64,000 nucleotides of DNA from Nocardia pseudobrasiliensis NBRC 108224 (lineage in GTDB: Bacteria; Actinomycetota; Actinomycetes; Mycobacteriales; Mycobacteriaceae): the NCBI RefSeq assembly GCF_001613105.1, contig NZ_BDBS01000020.1, forward strand, positions 62,001-126,000, written 5' to 3'. Both the position numbers and the translations under genes were made by a program. This document shows positions 33,606-41,420 of this stretch, one piece after another. The notes below the pieces were generated by a model, which made no database searches, was not told the DNA's origin, and saw nothing but the letters and a program-made list of their open reading frames with translations. The stretch's first letter is position 1; the number at the start of each line of letters is the position of its first letter.

Positions 33606-34076
33606 TCAGTGGGGCAGTCCTTCGGCAACTGCCTTCAGGCGCCGTTGGGACTGCTCGATATTGTTCCGATTGCGGGCCGGGCGATCCCACACACCGGCGA
33701 TCAAGAACGAGACCACCTTCATCCACCCGGGCCTGCGCTCCCAGGCCCGCTCGATGACCAGGCAGCCCTGGGGTGTGTCCACCAGCTCGTATTCCCACCG
33801 GGAAACAGGTGTCCCGCCGGAGTGGACATCGAAGGCGAAGTAGCGGCCGAGTTCGGCGTCGGTGATGGTCGCGACCGTCGACCACCGGAACAGGCCCCGC
33901 CGGTTGGACCCTTTGAATCTGGCGCCGACGCGGGGGCCGGTCGCACCGTCTAGCCACTCGTTGCGCACGCATTCGGCGGCCCAGCGCGAGCTCGTCTCGA
34001 CCTGGGCAATCAGTTCGTAGACCTGACGCGCGGACGCCTGGATCTTGATCTCACCACTGGCAGCCAGCACGTTCAT
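33606..34076 (-). CDS. SRPBCC family protein (START-like, polyketide-cyclase type)
   Basis: A 156-residue SRPBCC protein beginning SGEIKIQASARQVYELIAQVETSSRW, with the glycine-rich turn GARFKGSNRRG and a C-terminal amphipathic helix (NNIEQSQRRLKAVAEGL). These helix-grip proteins bind hydrophobic ligands in a central cavity. It precedes the SDR/ligase remnant on the same strand, and follows the TetR pair after about 95 bases. No enzyme activity can be assigned. Confidence 0.8.
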   Translation of the reverse strand: MNVLAASGEIKIQASARQVYELIAQVETSSRWAAECVRNEWLDGATGPRVGARFKGSNRRGLFRWSTVATITDAELGRYFAFDVHSGGTPVSRWEYELVDTPQGCLVIERAWERRPGWMKVVSFLIAGVWDRPARNRNNIEQSQRRLKAVAEGLPH

Positions 34077-34172
34077 CGGACCTCCGTTCAGCGGTGGACA
34101 ACCGAACCGAGCGTATGGGATCCGACCGCTGCGGAAACTAGTCTGAAGTCCAGTGCCCGAACCACATTCGGG

Positions 34173-34781
34173 CTATACCATCGCGACGGGCGAGCCGAGG
34201 ACGAGCGCGGGAAGCGATTGCACCAGCAGATCGATGAACTTCTCCCGAGCGATCGCTCTGTCGCGGATCCAACCCAGGATCGTCTCTTCCACGAAGGCGA
34301 TCCAACCCCGGACGGCCAGGCCGATGAAGGGACGATTCGGATCGTCGTGGGCGATCGGCAGTTCCGCGACGATCCGTTGCGCGACCGCGGCACGAGTGTC
34401 CTCGATGAGCGTGCGCGCACCGGGATCGTTTCCGGCGGTGCCACGCAGAATGGCCTCGTATGCCGAAAAGTGGCCCTCGATGTAGCCGACGTACCGTTCG
34501 ATCGAATCGCGCAGCATCTCCCCCGGTGGGAGCGTGCGGTCCGGCATCGTAGCGGCCAGGAATTCGCCGCTGACATGCCGCGCTATGGCCTCGTGGAACT
34601 CCTGCTCGGTCGCGAAGTAGTGGAAGATCAGGCCACGGGAGATACCCGCCTGCTGCGCGATTTCGTCGATCGAGATGTCCTCGAGCGTGTGGTCGCCCAG
34701 GGCCGCCGCGCCGAGAGCGATCAGCTGCCGCCGACGTTCGTGCGGGCTGAGTCGGACTCTTCTCGTGTTCGGCCCGCTCAC
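34173..34781 (-). CDS. TetR family regulator, second of a coupled pair
   Basis: A 202-residue TetR protein starting from a GTG at 34781 that overlaps the stop of the upstream TetR gene (GTGA). HTH region: HERRRQLIALGAAALGDH then ISIDEIAQQAGISRGLIFHYF at about 30-50. The longer open frame upstream is just a shadow of the other TetR gene. The pair is translationally coupled. The ligand domain has GEMLRDSIERYVGYIEGHF as in mycobacterial FadR-like TetRs. Confidence 0.8.
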   Translation of the reverse strand: MSGPNTRRVRLSPHERRRQLIALGAAALGDHTLEDISIDEIAQQAGISRGLIFHYFATEQEFHEAIARHVSGEFLAATMPDRTLPPGEMLRDSIERYVGYIEGHFSAYEAILRGTAGNDPGARTLIEDTRAAVAQRIVAELPIAHDDPNRPFIGLAVRGWIAFVEETILGWIRDRAIAREKFIDLLVQSLPALVLGSPVAMV

Positions 34782-35407
34782 TTCGGCGTCACCGCCGCCC
34801 GCATCGATCGCTGGACGATATCGATCGTCTCGTCCAGCACATCGGCCAGCGGCTCCTCGAATTGTGCCGCCACCCAGTGATCGATCGCCGCCATGAACGC
34901 CCAAATGCTCTGCGCGGCGAGCACTTTCGGCAGAAGCGCTCCCGACGGTAGCCCTAGTCGCACGGCCAGCACCCGACCGACCTGCGCCTCGATCCACTGC
35001 ACCTGGCGCATTTGCCCGGCACGGATATCGGGCTCGGAGGCCATGAGTCGCATGCGACGCTTGATGGTCTGCTCGTCTCCCGTCCCGGCGACCGCCGCCG
35101 CGAGCTGCCGCGCACCCGCGATCACATTGGCGATCACCTCCGATGGATCCTCGGGGGCATCGATCTCGACCAGCATCTCGATGACACGCGGATCGATATC
35201 GTCCCAGACGACCAGCATCTCCTTCGTACCGAAATAGCGATAGACGGTGCTCGCGGATACCCCGGCCGCCGCGGCGACCTGCTCGACGGAGATGTCTCGA
35301 TAGTCGTTGTCCTCGAACAACTTCAGAGCGACGGCCTGGATTTCACGCATGCTCTGCAACTTGCGCCGTTCCACGAGGCTCGGCTCGGCGCGCTTGGATG
35401 CGATCAC
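34778..35407 (-). CDS. TetR family regulator, first of a coupled pair
   Basis: A 209-residue TetR protein with HTH VALKLFEDNDYRDISVEQVAAAAGVSASTVYRYFGTKEMLV at about 26-66, and a C-terminal IWAFMAAIDHWVAAQFEEPL domain. It is divergent from the LuxR gene at 35578. The gap contains two related operator-like sequences, so auto-regulation and control of the LuxR gene are likely. Confidence 0.85.
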   Translation of the reverse strand: MIASKRAEPSLVERRKLQSMREIQAVALKLFEDNDYRDISVEQVAAAAGVSASTVYRYFGTKEMLVVWDDIDPRVIEMLVEIDAPEDPSEVIANVIAGARQLAAAVAGTGDEQTIKRRMRLMASEPDIRAGQMRQVQWIEAQVGRVLAVRLGLPSGALLPKVLAAQSIWAFMAAIDHWVAAQFEEPLADVLDETIDIVQRSMRAAVTPK

Positions 35408-35434
35408 AGTGCGAGGATAGTCGAGTGTGAGTCA

Positions 35435-35511
35435 ATCTGACAGTAACTTGCATCCACTCGGACGTACAAGTAGCCTTCCATGTAGGAAGTGACTATCAGA
35501 CTGATTGTCAC
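35435..35511. promoter_or_regulatory. two TetR operator-like sites between the TetR pair and the LuxR gene
   Basis: At 35489-35511 a 23-base sequence is palindromic: left arm GTGACTATCAG, centre A, right arm CTGATTGTCAC, matching at 10 of 11 pairs. A second, inverted and partial copy starts at 35435 (TCTGACAGTAACTT); it matches the reverse complement of 35487-35500 at 12 of 14 positions. The pair brackets the region where the divergent promoters should be. Confidence 0.6.
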
Positions 35512-35577
35512 ATTCATCACGCTGGGGGGCGTCGTATCGCTCCCGGACGAGATCTTCGGCAACGAAGGGGGAGACAG

Positions 35578-36189
35578 ATGTCAGCCGTCGCTACGGTCGG
35601 CCCGACGAGGGTGCTGATCCGTATCCAACAGCCGGCTCTCCGCAGCTGGGTGAAGTCCGTGTTGCGGACATCGTCGACCCCACTCATGCTCCTCGAGGGG
35701 AACGGATACCGGGCAGCCGATGTCCTGGTGAGCTGTACTCGAACCCTGAGGGCCTCGACCGAGGCGGCGCCGCGCATCATCGCCGTGCTCTCGGATGAGG
35801 GCAGCGACGCCGTGATGGAGGGAGCCATGGCCGTCGCGCACGGCATCTTCGACAGCCGGGGCGATACCGCCGGCAACCTGAGCATCGCGGTCGGCGAGGT
35901 GCTCAAGGGCAACGGCTGGATCTCACCGACCGTGGTGCCACGGGTGTTAGGACGACGAGACCAACCCCAGCTTGCGAATCTGCTCCCCGGCGAATCGTTG
36001 ACGCTGCGGGAGAAGGAAATCCTGGCCAAGGTAGTACTCGGCCTGACCAACGCCGAGATCGCGGCGCGGGAGCGGATCACCGAGAGCGGCGTGAAGTTTC
36101 ATGTAGGCAACCTGCTGCGCAAGTTCGGCTGTCGACACCGCGCCGAGTTGGTCTCGGCGGCACACGGTTCGCGGAGCGAATCGGCATAG
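35578..36189 (+). CDS. LuxR-type regulator with degenerate receiver-like N-terminus
   Basis: A 203-residue protein. The C-terminal LuxR/NarL helix-turn-helix is clear: LTLREKEILAKVVLGLTNAEIAARERITESGVKFHVGNLLRKFGCRHR (about 139-190). The N-terminal 125 residues resemble a receiver fold (VLIRIQQPALRSWVKSVLRT), but the acidic pocket and the standard phosphoacceptor/Lys pattern are not recognisable, so phosphorylation is doubtful. No histidine kinase is adjacent. Start ATG with AAGGGGGAG upstream. Divergent from the TetR pair. Confidence 0.8.
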   Translation: MSAVATVGPTRVLIRIQQPALRSWVKSVLRTSSTPLMLLEGNGYRAADVLVSCTRTLRASTEAAPRIIAVLSDEGSDAVMEGAMAVAHGIFDSRGDTAGNLSIAVGEVLKGNGWISPTVVPRVLGRRDQPQLANLLPGESLTLREKEILAKVVLGLTNAEIAARERITESGVKFHVGNLLRKFGCRHRAELVSAAHGSRSESA

Positions 36190-36446
36190 CGACAGATCAG
36201 GAGTCGCGGCGGAGCACACGCCGCTCTGGTCCCCTCGGCCAGCTGATGCAGCGGTTTTCTTGTATGGGAAGCGAATACGGGCCGCCCGATGACCACAACC
36301 AGTCGATCGTCGCCGCAGGACTGAATCGAAGACGCGGCTGCACAGGGTCTTTCCAAGGATTCGGCGCGGTGCCCCGCTGACGAACGTTGTGGCGCTGAGT
36401 TCTTGGTGTTTTTTGGAAATAGCCGCATTCGACAGGAGAAAACAGA
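36190..36446. other. chromosomal intergenic DNA left of the integrated element
   Basis: No gene, RNA or repeat is seen between the LuxR stop and the terminator next to attL. Confidence 0.4.
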
Positions 36447-36482
36447 TTAGGCCCCGCCCAGTTTTGCCTGGTCAGGGCCTAA
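36447..36482 (-). terminator. original tRNA-Asn terminator, displaced by the insertion
   Basis: TTAGGCCC (36447-36454) pairs with GGGCCTAA (36475-36482), with an inner CCAG/CTGG stem. On the minus strand it is followed by TCTGTTTTC. It lies immediately beyond attL in the direction in which tRNA-Asn is read, so before integration it would have ended the tRNA transcript. Confidence 0.55.
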
Positions 36483-36483
36483 T

Positions 36484-36524
36484 TTCTGCTCCCCCATCTG
36501 GACTCGAACCAGAAACCTGCCGAT
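36484..36524. repeat. attL: 41-bp direct repeat of the tRNA-Asn 3' end
   Basis: These 41 bases are identical to 47527-47567. They cover the 3' part of tRNA-Asn up to near the anticodon stem, plus five bases beyond. The sequence diverges on both sides (T versus A before; CCTT versus TAAC after). Left boundary of the integrative element. Confidence 0.9.
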
Positions 36525-37463
36525 CCTTCCGACAGTCCGGCATCGTACGTTGATGTGTACGAAAGTCCTTACATCCCAGGGTGTCCCGACAGCGGCAGCC
36601 ATCTTCCGTCTGCGATTGTACGGAATGATTTCCGGGCGTTTGTAACAGAAATGTAGTCCTGGAGTCGTTTCGAGGATAGGTTGTCTATCCGGCCATCCCT
36701 GACTGCTCTTTCCCCTCCTTCCTCATACTGGCCATCCTCAGCGGAGCTCGGGCGTGTCAAGGGCGCTCTTTCCCTTGACTCGTTCGAGTGGAGCGAGACA
36801 ATCGGGCCATGAGGAAGGTGGGGAGCACCCGCAGCGACGTGATGCCACGCTGAGACCGGAGGTTGGGTTCCGAAGAACACCGGAGCGGTCGACCCGATGG
36901 TCATCACCAGACCGTCAGTCATCCCGATCCGACGATCCGAGATCGACTGCGCGAGAGGGGCCCAACCGGATATGGCTGTCGTCTTCCAGTCCGACTATTC
37001 AATCGTGCACGAATGGGCTACCAGGAGCATTCGGCGTGCGGACGTGTGCCGCGACGCGCCGACGCGCCGGTACCGCAGATGCCCTTTCCGAGGAACCGTC
37101 GCGCGGCCGACTGCGCGGCGCGGCGCGCGTCGGCGCGCCGCCTTGATCCTGTAGAGCAAAATTCGGCAACGACTTGGATAGGCAAGCTGGGAAGGCCACG
37201 GCTGTAGTCGGCACGCGCCGATCGCGACGTGGAGCTCGGTCCGTCGAATCCGATGGTCGGACGGTCTGATGATGACCCTCGGATCGATCGGCCATCAGGT
37301 GGAGTCGAACTGGCGTTCGATCGAAAGATGTTGTGTTGCAACAAGATCGGCTCTGGTTGTCGGTGTGCGGGTTTACCGTTGATCCATTGCCTTCGGGTGC
37401 GGTGCATGGGAATCGTTCGGTGCGCGCGCTGCATCCAGCCGAACAAGTTAAGGGGGATGGCCC
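36525..37463. other. non-coding attL-proximal region of the element with inverted repeats
   Basis: No convincing gene in 939 bases; the open frames here lack ribosome sites and family likeness. The region is rich in inverted repeats: a 48-base pair of arms at 36894-36941 and 37234-37281 (38 of 48 positions match), GTCAAGGG/CCCTTGAC at 36756-36779, GGATAG/CTATCC near 36681, and CGCGCCGACGCG (about 37054) against CGCGTCGGCGCG (about 37126). Such a region could hold the transfer locus (clt) or replication origin. This is inference. Confidence 0.5.
36894..37281. repeat. large imperfect inverted repeat
   Basis: Left arm 36894-36941, right arm 37234-37281, 38 of 48 positions complementary, best in the block GGTCATCA-C/T-CAGACCGTC. 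The arms are separated by 292 bases. Confidence 0.6.
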
Positions 37464-38582
37464 GTGCTGGTCGTCAATGAACGAGCTGATGCACCATATT
37501 CAGAGAAGATCGTGGCTCAATGGCTGCGACTGTGCAACGTTCCTGGTCTCGCGGTTGCGGGTGGCTATGTGCCTGGCCGCGGCAAGCGCGCCAGTGGTCA
37601 GGAAGCCGACTTCATCGTGTTCACTCCGAACACCTGCGTATGCATCGAGGTCAAGGGGACACTTAGCCGAACCGGTGGCACGCTGTCGTGCCCAGTGAAC
37701 GGCCGATGGTCGATGGTGGGATTCGAGGGGGATCCGGTACACGTGCGTGGCAGTGACGTTAACCCTCTGAATCAGGCCAAGTCAGCGATGTTTTCACTCA
37801 AGGAGCTGACTGCATCGGTTACCGGAGCGGAGCGGTTCGTATCGGCGCTGGTTGTGGTCGTCCCGCTGAACGGCACGAACGTGACCCTCGATAAGCCGCC
37901 AAATCGGATGATGCCCAAGGGAGTAGACATCCTGCTGGGCGGACGACCGAGTGAGCTGTTCACTTGGTTCCAGCGCGCTAAGTTCTTTACACCCGTCTGG
38001 ACTGCCAATCGCGTGCACGACATGCTGAACGCGTTGAGCGTCAACGATTCAGCTGTCGGTCTGGCCAACTTGATCGCGGAAGGCTTCGCTGGTGATCTAA
38101 CCCGGTCAGCCGTACTGACAGAAGGCGATTCGGAACCATGGGCGACGCCTTCGGCCACCTTGGGCCCGGCCTTGGATCCGTGGGAATCGCCGCAAGCACC
38201 TCGGGTATATGTGGATGATTATTCGACGCGCGGACCGGGTTTTGCGGCGAGCGTTGGTTCACCAGCGGCATCCGAGGTGGCTTCAAATAGATACCCTGCA
38301 TCGAATTCCACAAAAGTCCGACGCCGTGGACGTCATGCGCCAGTAAAGTCATTCTTGTTAGCGCTTGCCGCAGTCGCGGCGCTTGGATGTGGTATCTGGT
38401 ATTTACTTGGCGATCGCTCATTGGCACATCAAGATATCAGCCGCCAAACCACTGATTTGTCGGTGACTCAGCCCCCGGAACCATCTCAGCCGCCGGTTGT
38501 AGCACCAGCTCCGAGCAAGGCGAAACCGATGGACGCGGGCAGCGGAACGCGGCCATGCTATCCGTTCCAACCCGATTGCTGA
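37464..38582 (+). CDS. NERD-domain membrane-anchored protein
   Basis: A 372-residue protein. Residues about 12-125 form a NERD (nuclease-related) domain, with the PD-D/ExK-like set QEADFIVFTPNTCVCIEVKG (D49, E62, K64) and NPLNQAKSAMFSLKE. A low-complexity linker follows, then a transmembrane segment at 296-315 (SFLLALAAVAALGCGIWYLL) and a Pro-rich tail with two cysteines near the end. GTG start with AAGGGGG upstream. Base composition is less GC-biased than the chromosome. It sits in the cargo position next to attL; a defence or entry-exclusion role is possible but unproven. Confidence 0.75.
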   Translation: MLVVNERADAPYSEKIVAQWLRLCNVPGLAVAGGYVPGRGKRASGQEADFIVFTPNTCVCIEVKGTLSRTGGTLSCPVNGRWSMVGFEGDPVHVRGSDVNPLNQAKSAMFSLKELTASVTGAERFVSALVVVVPLNGTNVTLDKPPNRMMPKGVDILLGGRPSELFTWFQRAKFFTPVWTANRVHDMLNALSVNDSAVGLANLIAEGFAGDLTRSAVLTEGDSEPWATPSATLGPALDPWESPQAPRVYVDDYSTRGPGFAASVGSPAASEVASNRYPASNSTKVRRRGRHAPVKSFLLALAAVAALGCGIWYLLGDRSLAHQDISRQTTDLSVTQPPEPSQPPVVAPAPSKAKPMDAGSGTRPCYPFQPDC

Positions 38583-38593
38583 GATAAGATCAG

Positions 38594-39079
38594 TTATTCA
38601 ACCTGAGCGGCATCCGATTGCTCACCATGTTCCAGATACAGCGGAATCTGGTGCGAAATAAGAGCATTAGCGGTTGCGATCAATCGGCGCGCCAACCGGG
38701 GAATCGTATAATTGTCGATATCGTTCACATCGACATAACGAGCTTCGGCGAGCTCATGATCAAGGAAGCGCAGGTTCGAAATTTCAATCTCGTGCAGATC
38801 TGGATCCGCAAAAAGAAACAGAATTTTATCGCCTTCTTTATCGTTCGGAGCCCAGTCGACAGCGGCAAGTTCGAGCTTGTCGGCGGTGACGCCGAGCTCC
38901 TCCTGAATCTCACGGCGACATGCGGTCTTCGGGGACTCGCCTGGCTCTACGTATCCACCAGGGATGTCCCAATAGTCCTTGTAGGTGGGGCGCACCATGA
39001 GTACCGAGTTCCCGCGGAGTACGACCGCGCCAGCTGCGACACGTGGGGTTGCCATCGGTGGAGCCTGTTCAGTACTCAT
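38594..39079 (-). CDS. Nudix hydrolase of the AICE reg-nud module
   Basis: A 161-residue Nudix protein with a full Nudix box, GYVEPGESPKTACRREIQEELGV (about 42-64, GX5EX7REUXEEXGU). The family hydrolyses nucleoside diphosphates linked to another group. In actinomycete elements a Nudix gene (nud) commonly lies with the regulators pra and reg, so it may take part in control of excision. It follows the XRE gene by ten bases, and is convergent with the NERD gene. Confidence 0.9.
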   Translation of the reverse strand: MSTEQAPPMATPRVAAGAVVLRGNSVLMVRPTYKDYWDIPGGYVEPGESPKTACRREIQEELGVTADKLELAAVDWAPNDKEGDKILFLFADPDLHEIEISNLRFLDHELAEARYVDVNDIDNYTIPRLARRLIATANALISHQIPLYLEHGEQSDAAQVE

Positions 39080-39088
39080 GGCCCCATC

Positions 39089-40309
39089 TTAGGAGGCTTG
39101 GAGCAGGTTCATCCGCTCAGCAAGTCCGGCCAGCGCGGCACTGGGGCGTGCCTTGCTCGTGCGAACCCAGTTGACTACCAGGTCACGACAGAGGCCGTGG
39201 TGCCTAACCTGTTCCGGCGCCCTGCCTTCGGCCGACAACAGGATCTCAAGCGCCTGGTCCCGTCGACCCCGGGCGTTGTTGGCGCGCGCCAGTTCGAGTG
39301 AGTGCCTGATCTGCCGCTCAGTCGGCAGTGCCGACGTGTCGATTTGGGAGCCGATGCGGATCGCGGTTTCAACATCGTCGAGTTCCATTGCTGTTGATGC
39401 ACGATGGATTTCGACGTTTGTCGGGCCAAACGCAGTCCACGCGTAGTTCGCGTCACGGCCGAGTCGCGCGGCAGTCGATTCTGCCTCTCGAAGATATTCG
39501 TTCGTCAGAGTCCGATCGTCAGCCCGCGCAGCCGCCATAGCTCCGGTGAGAAACAACGTGCCGTATACCGATAGGTGGTCTGGTGATGCATTGGCGGGCG
39601 CGCGGCCTGCGTGCGAAGCCACATGCCCTATCAGTACAGCTGCATCTTTGTTGCGTCCGGTGCACATCGTGACATGTGCTACGGACCGAGCAAGCGACAG
39701 CCAGGCCACAGGCTCGTTTACTTGCTGCGCAATGTCGAAGCCGCGTTGAGCCGCAACCCAGGCTAGATCGAATTCACCGACTTTGGTCAAGACAGTGGCA
39801 GCTGCGTGATAAGCGCTCGCCAACAAGAGGTTGGCGCGTTCCGAATCTTCGGCAGAATTACTCCGTGCCGCACCGTTGAGCTCTGTAATCAGACCAGGCA
39901 GCGTTGCACTGACGTAAGCGAAGCGTGAAGCCTGGTAGGCATCCCACACAGCTTGCAAACGACCGTTAAGCACAGGTATCGGCTGGGCCGATTCTTGAGC
40001 GGCTTGCGCGAATGGCATCAGCTGGCTGTAGCTCAAAAGCGCTTCACGAAGCGCCGGTACGGTGGGCTTACCCGCAGCCTGCGCAGAATCGACCAGGCTG
40101 GGCTCCGCTAAAAGGTCACCGATCGTGATATCGAGCTGATTTGCCAGGCTCTGAATTACAGATACTCGATCGAGCTGTATCCGATTATTCTCAACTTTGT
40201 TGAGCCAGTCTTCAGTTCGACCAATAAGATCGGCCAGCACCCGTTGTGACATACCGCGTCTCCGGCGATACCAAGCTACTCGTTCGCCGATAGTCATTGC
40301 CTCTGTCAT
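39089..40309 (-). CDS. XRE-family regulator with tetratricopeptide-like C-terminus
   Basis: About 406 residues. The N-terminal Cro/CI helix-turn-helix reads IGERVAWYRRRRGMSQRVLADLIGRTEDWLNKVENN. The rest is all-helical with repeated Ala/Leu pairs (SERANLLLASAYHAAATVLTKVG, AVAWLSLARSVAHVTMCTG), as in TPR-containing XRE regulators of Streptomyces. It corresponds to reg of the pra-reg-nud set. The start is chosen at ATG 40309; ATG 40297 has a GAGG just before it. Divergent from the Pra-like gene, with a 19-bp palindrome in the gap. Confidence 0.85.
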   Translation of the reverse strand: MTEAMTIGERVAWYRRRRGMSQRVLADLIGRTEDWLNKVENNRIQLDRVSVIQSLANQLDITIGDLLAEPSLVDSAQAAGKPTVPALREALLSYSQLMPFAQAAQESAQPIPVLNGRLQAVWDAYQASRFAYVSATLPGLITELNGAARSNSAEDSERANLLLASAYHAAATVLTKVGEFDLAWVAAQRGFDIAQQVNEPVAWLSLARSVAHVTMCTGRNKDAAVLIGHVASHAGRAPANASPDHLSVYGTLFLTGAMAAARADDRTLTNEYLREAESTAARLGRDANYAWTAFGPTNVEIHRASTAMELDDVETAIRIGSQIDTSALPTERQIRHSLELARANNARGRRDQALEILLSAEGRAPEQVRHHGLCRDLVVNWVRTSKARPSAALAGLAERMNLLQAS

Positions 40310-40358
40310 TCCCCGCACTACATCAGTCTAGCTGGGCGGACCGACACGCAAGGGCATC

Positions 40359-40377
40359 CCCGGAAAATTTTTCCGGG
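40359..40377. promoter_or_regulatory. perfect 19-bp palindrome, probable operator of the element
   Basis: CCCGGAAAATTTTTCCGGG: nine-base arms around a single T. It lies between the divergent reg (start 40309) and pra-like (start 40449) genes, the switch point of the element, so it is the best candidate binding site for the XRE regulator. The AT-rich centre stands out in this GC-rich DNA. Confidence 0.6.
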
Positions 40378-40448
40378 TTGAGGGCCACTGGCGGATTTAG
40401 CTTTGTCTCAGGCCAATTCGGGCCGCATCAACAAAAGGAGATCAAGTC

Positions 40449-40913
40449 ATGGCACTGGGAAATACGTGGTTGCGCCTGCCGTTCGCGGAGGCGTGCCCGA
40501 TGGGGATGTACCTGCTGGGAGAGGTGTCCCCGATCCTGGAGTACTCGAAGGACAAGGACGCTCCGAAGCGTCAGAAGGTCGATCTGGACAAGGACGGGAA
40601 CGGCACCGGGAAGCGGCTGTGGAAGGCCACGGTGGTGATCCCGGATGGCTCGAACGCGAAGTCGGTCAGCTACGACGTGACGTTCGTCGCGGACGTGAGG
40701 CCGGTTCCTTCGGTCGGTGAGGCGGTTCCGGGTATGACTCCGATCGTGCTGGAGGGCATGGTCGTGAAGCCGATGTTGGCCGGTTCGGGTGAGTTCAAGT
40801 CGATCACGTGGGCGATCCGTGCGACCGGGATCAAGGGCGATGTCTCCGGCGCGAAGCAGCCTCCGGCGAATCCGGGTGCCGCGCGTCCGGCTCGTGACGA
40901 GAAGGCTGCGTGA
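40449..40913 (+). CDS. pra: Pra-like activator (plasmid replication, integration and excision activator)
   Basis: A 154-residue protein whose pattern fits Pra proteins of actinomycete elements: N-terminal LRLPFAEACPMGMYLLGEVSP, the RLWKATVVIPD strand, VPSVGEAVPGMTPIVLEGM and C-terminal ITWAIRATGIKGD. Pra of pSAM2 turns on replication, integration and excision genes. AAAGGAGAT precedes the ATG at a good distance. It opens a long plus-strand operon running to int; its stop overlaps the next start (GTGA). Pra identity rests on recalled family pattern, not on a search. Confidence 0.7.
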   Translation: MALGNTWLRLPFAEACPMGMYLLGEVSPILEYSKDKDAPKRQKVDLDKDGNGTGKRLWKATVVIPDGSNAKSVSYDVTFVADVRPVPSVGEAVPGMTPIVLEGMVVKPMLAGSGEFKSITWAIRATGIKGDVSGAKQPPANPGAARPARDEKAA

Positions 40914-41158
40914 TCGCCATGTCGTATATGCGTACTGCGGTTCGCTGCTATGACGGCGTGGAGGCGGAATACCTTCCGGCGCATGGCACCGATTACGGCA
41001 CGTGGGTGCCCGCATACATCCTGGTGCAGTTCGCGAAGGGTGATGCGACTCTCGGCCTGTCGATCGAGGATGCCCGCACCGTCATGGAGCGTCTGACCCG
41101 AATCCTGATGTTGCACGACTCGGTGGAGCATCTGGCGGCTGAGAAGGCGGTGGCGTGA
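40910..41158 (+). CDS. small element protein A (82 aa), paralogue of the next ORF
   Basis: An 82-residue acidic protein of unknown function. The C-terminal half reads AYILVQFAKGDATLGLSIED then ARTVMERLTRIL and LHDSVEHLA, and matches the pattern of the next ORF. GTG start overlaps the pra-like stop; an ATG at 40919 is an alternative. No membrane segment. Confidence 0.65.
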   Translation: MIAMSYMRTAVRCYDGVEAEYLPAHGTDYGTWVPAYILVQFAKGDATLGLSIEDARTVMERLTRILMLHDSVEHLAAEKAVA

Positions 41159-41418
41159 TGACATCGCAGGTCAGGACACCGTTCGTCGCTGGTGAGCTGC
41201 ACGGCATGAAATACCAGCCGGTTCGGAAGATCCGCCTGGATCGCGCCGCCGGTACTGCGGTGCTGACGGCTCCGTATGTGGAGTTCCAGGTGGGCGATGC
41301 CCGCGTCATGTTGCTGGTCGAGGATGCGCGGGATCTGCTGGAAGCGCTCCCGAACGTGCTGGCTCAGCATGACTACGCCGAATACCTCTCCGACACACCG
41401 AGGTTGGAGGCGGTCTAG
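41158..41418 (+). CDS. small element protein B (86 aa), paralogue of the previous ORF
   Basis: An 86-residue protein of unknown function. APYVEFQVGDARVMLLVEDA then RDLLEALPNVLAQHDYAEYL aligns with the previous ORF: a strand of Y-x-x-x-Q-F/V, G-D-A, E-D-A-R, then L-x-x-x-L-x-x-H-D. The ATG at 41158 overlaps the upstream stop; a GTG at 41155 is also possible. The two look like a tandem duplication. Confidence 0.65.
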   Translation: MTSQVRTPFVAGELHGMKYQPVRKIRLDRAAGTAVLTAPYVEFQVGDARVMLLVEDARDLLEALPNVLAQHDYAEYLSDTPRLEAV

Positions 41419-41420
41419 CG

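Noticed and set aside
36484..36524. Second tRNA-Asn gene at attL
   Set aside because: Only the 3' part (41 bases) is present; the 5' half is replaced by element DNA.
36569..37446. Several open frames in the attL-proximal region
   Set aside because: No ribosome sites, no family likeness and a low-complexity basic composition; better seen as non-coding DNA with inverted repeats.
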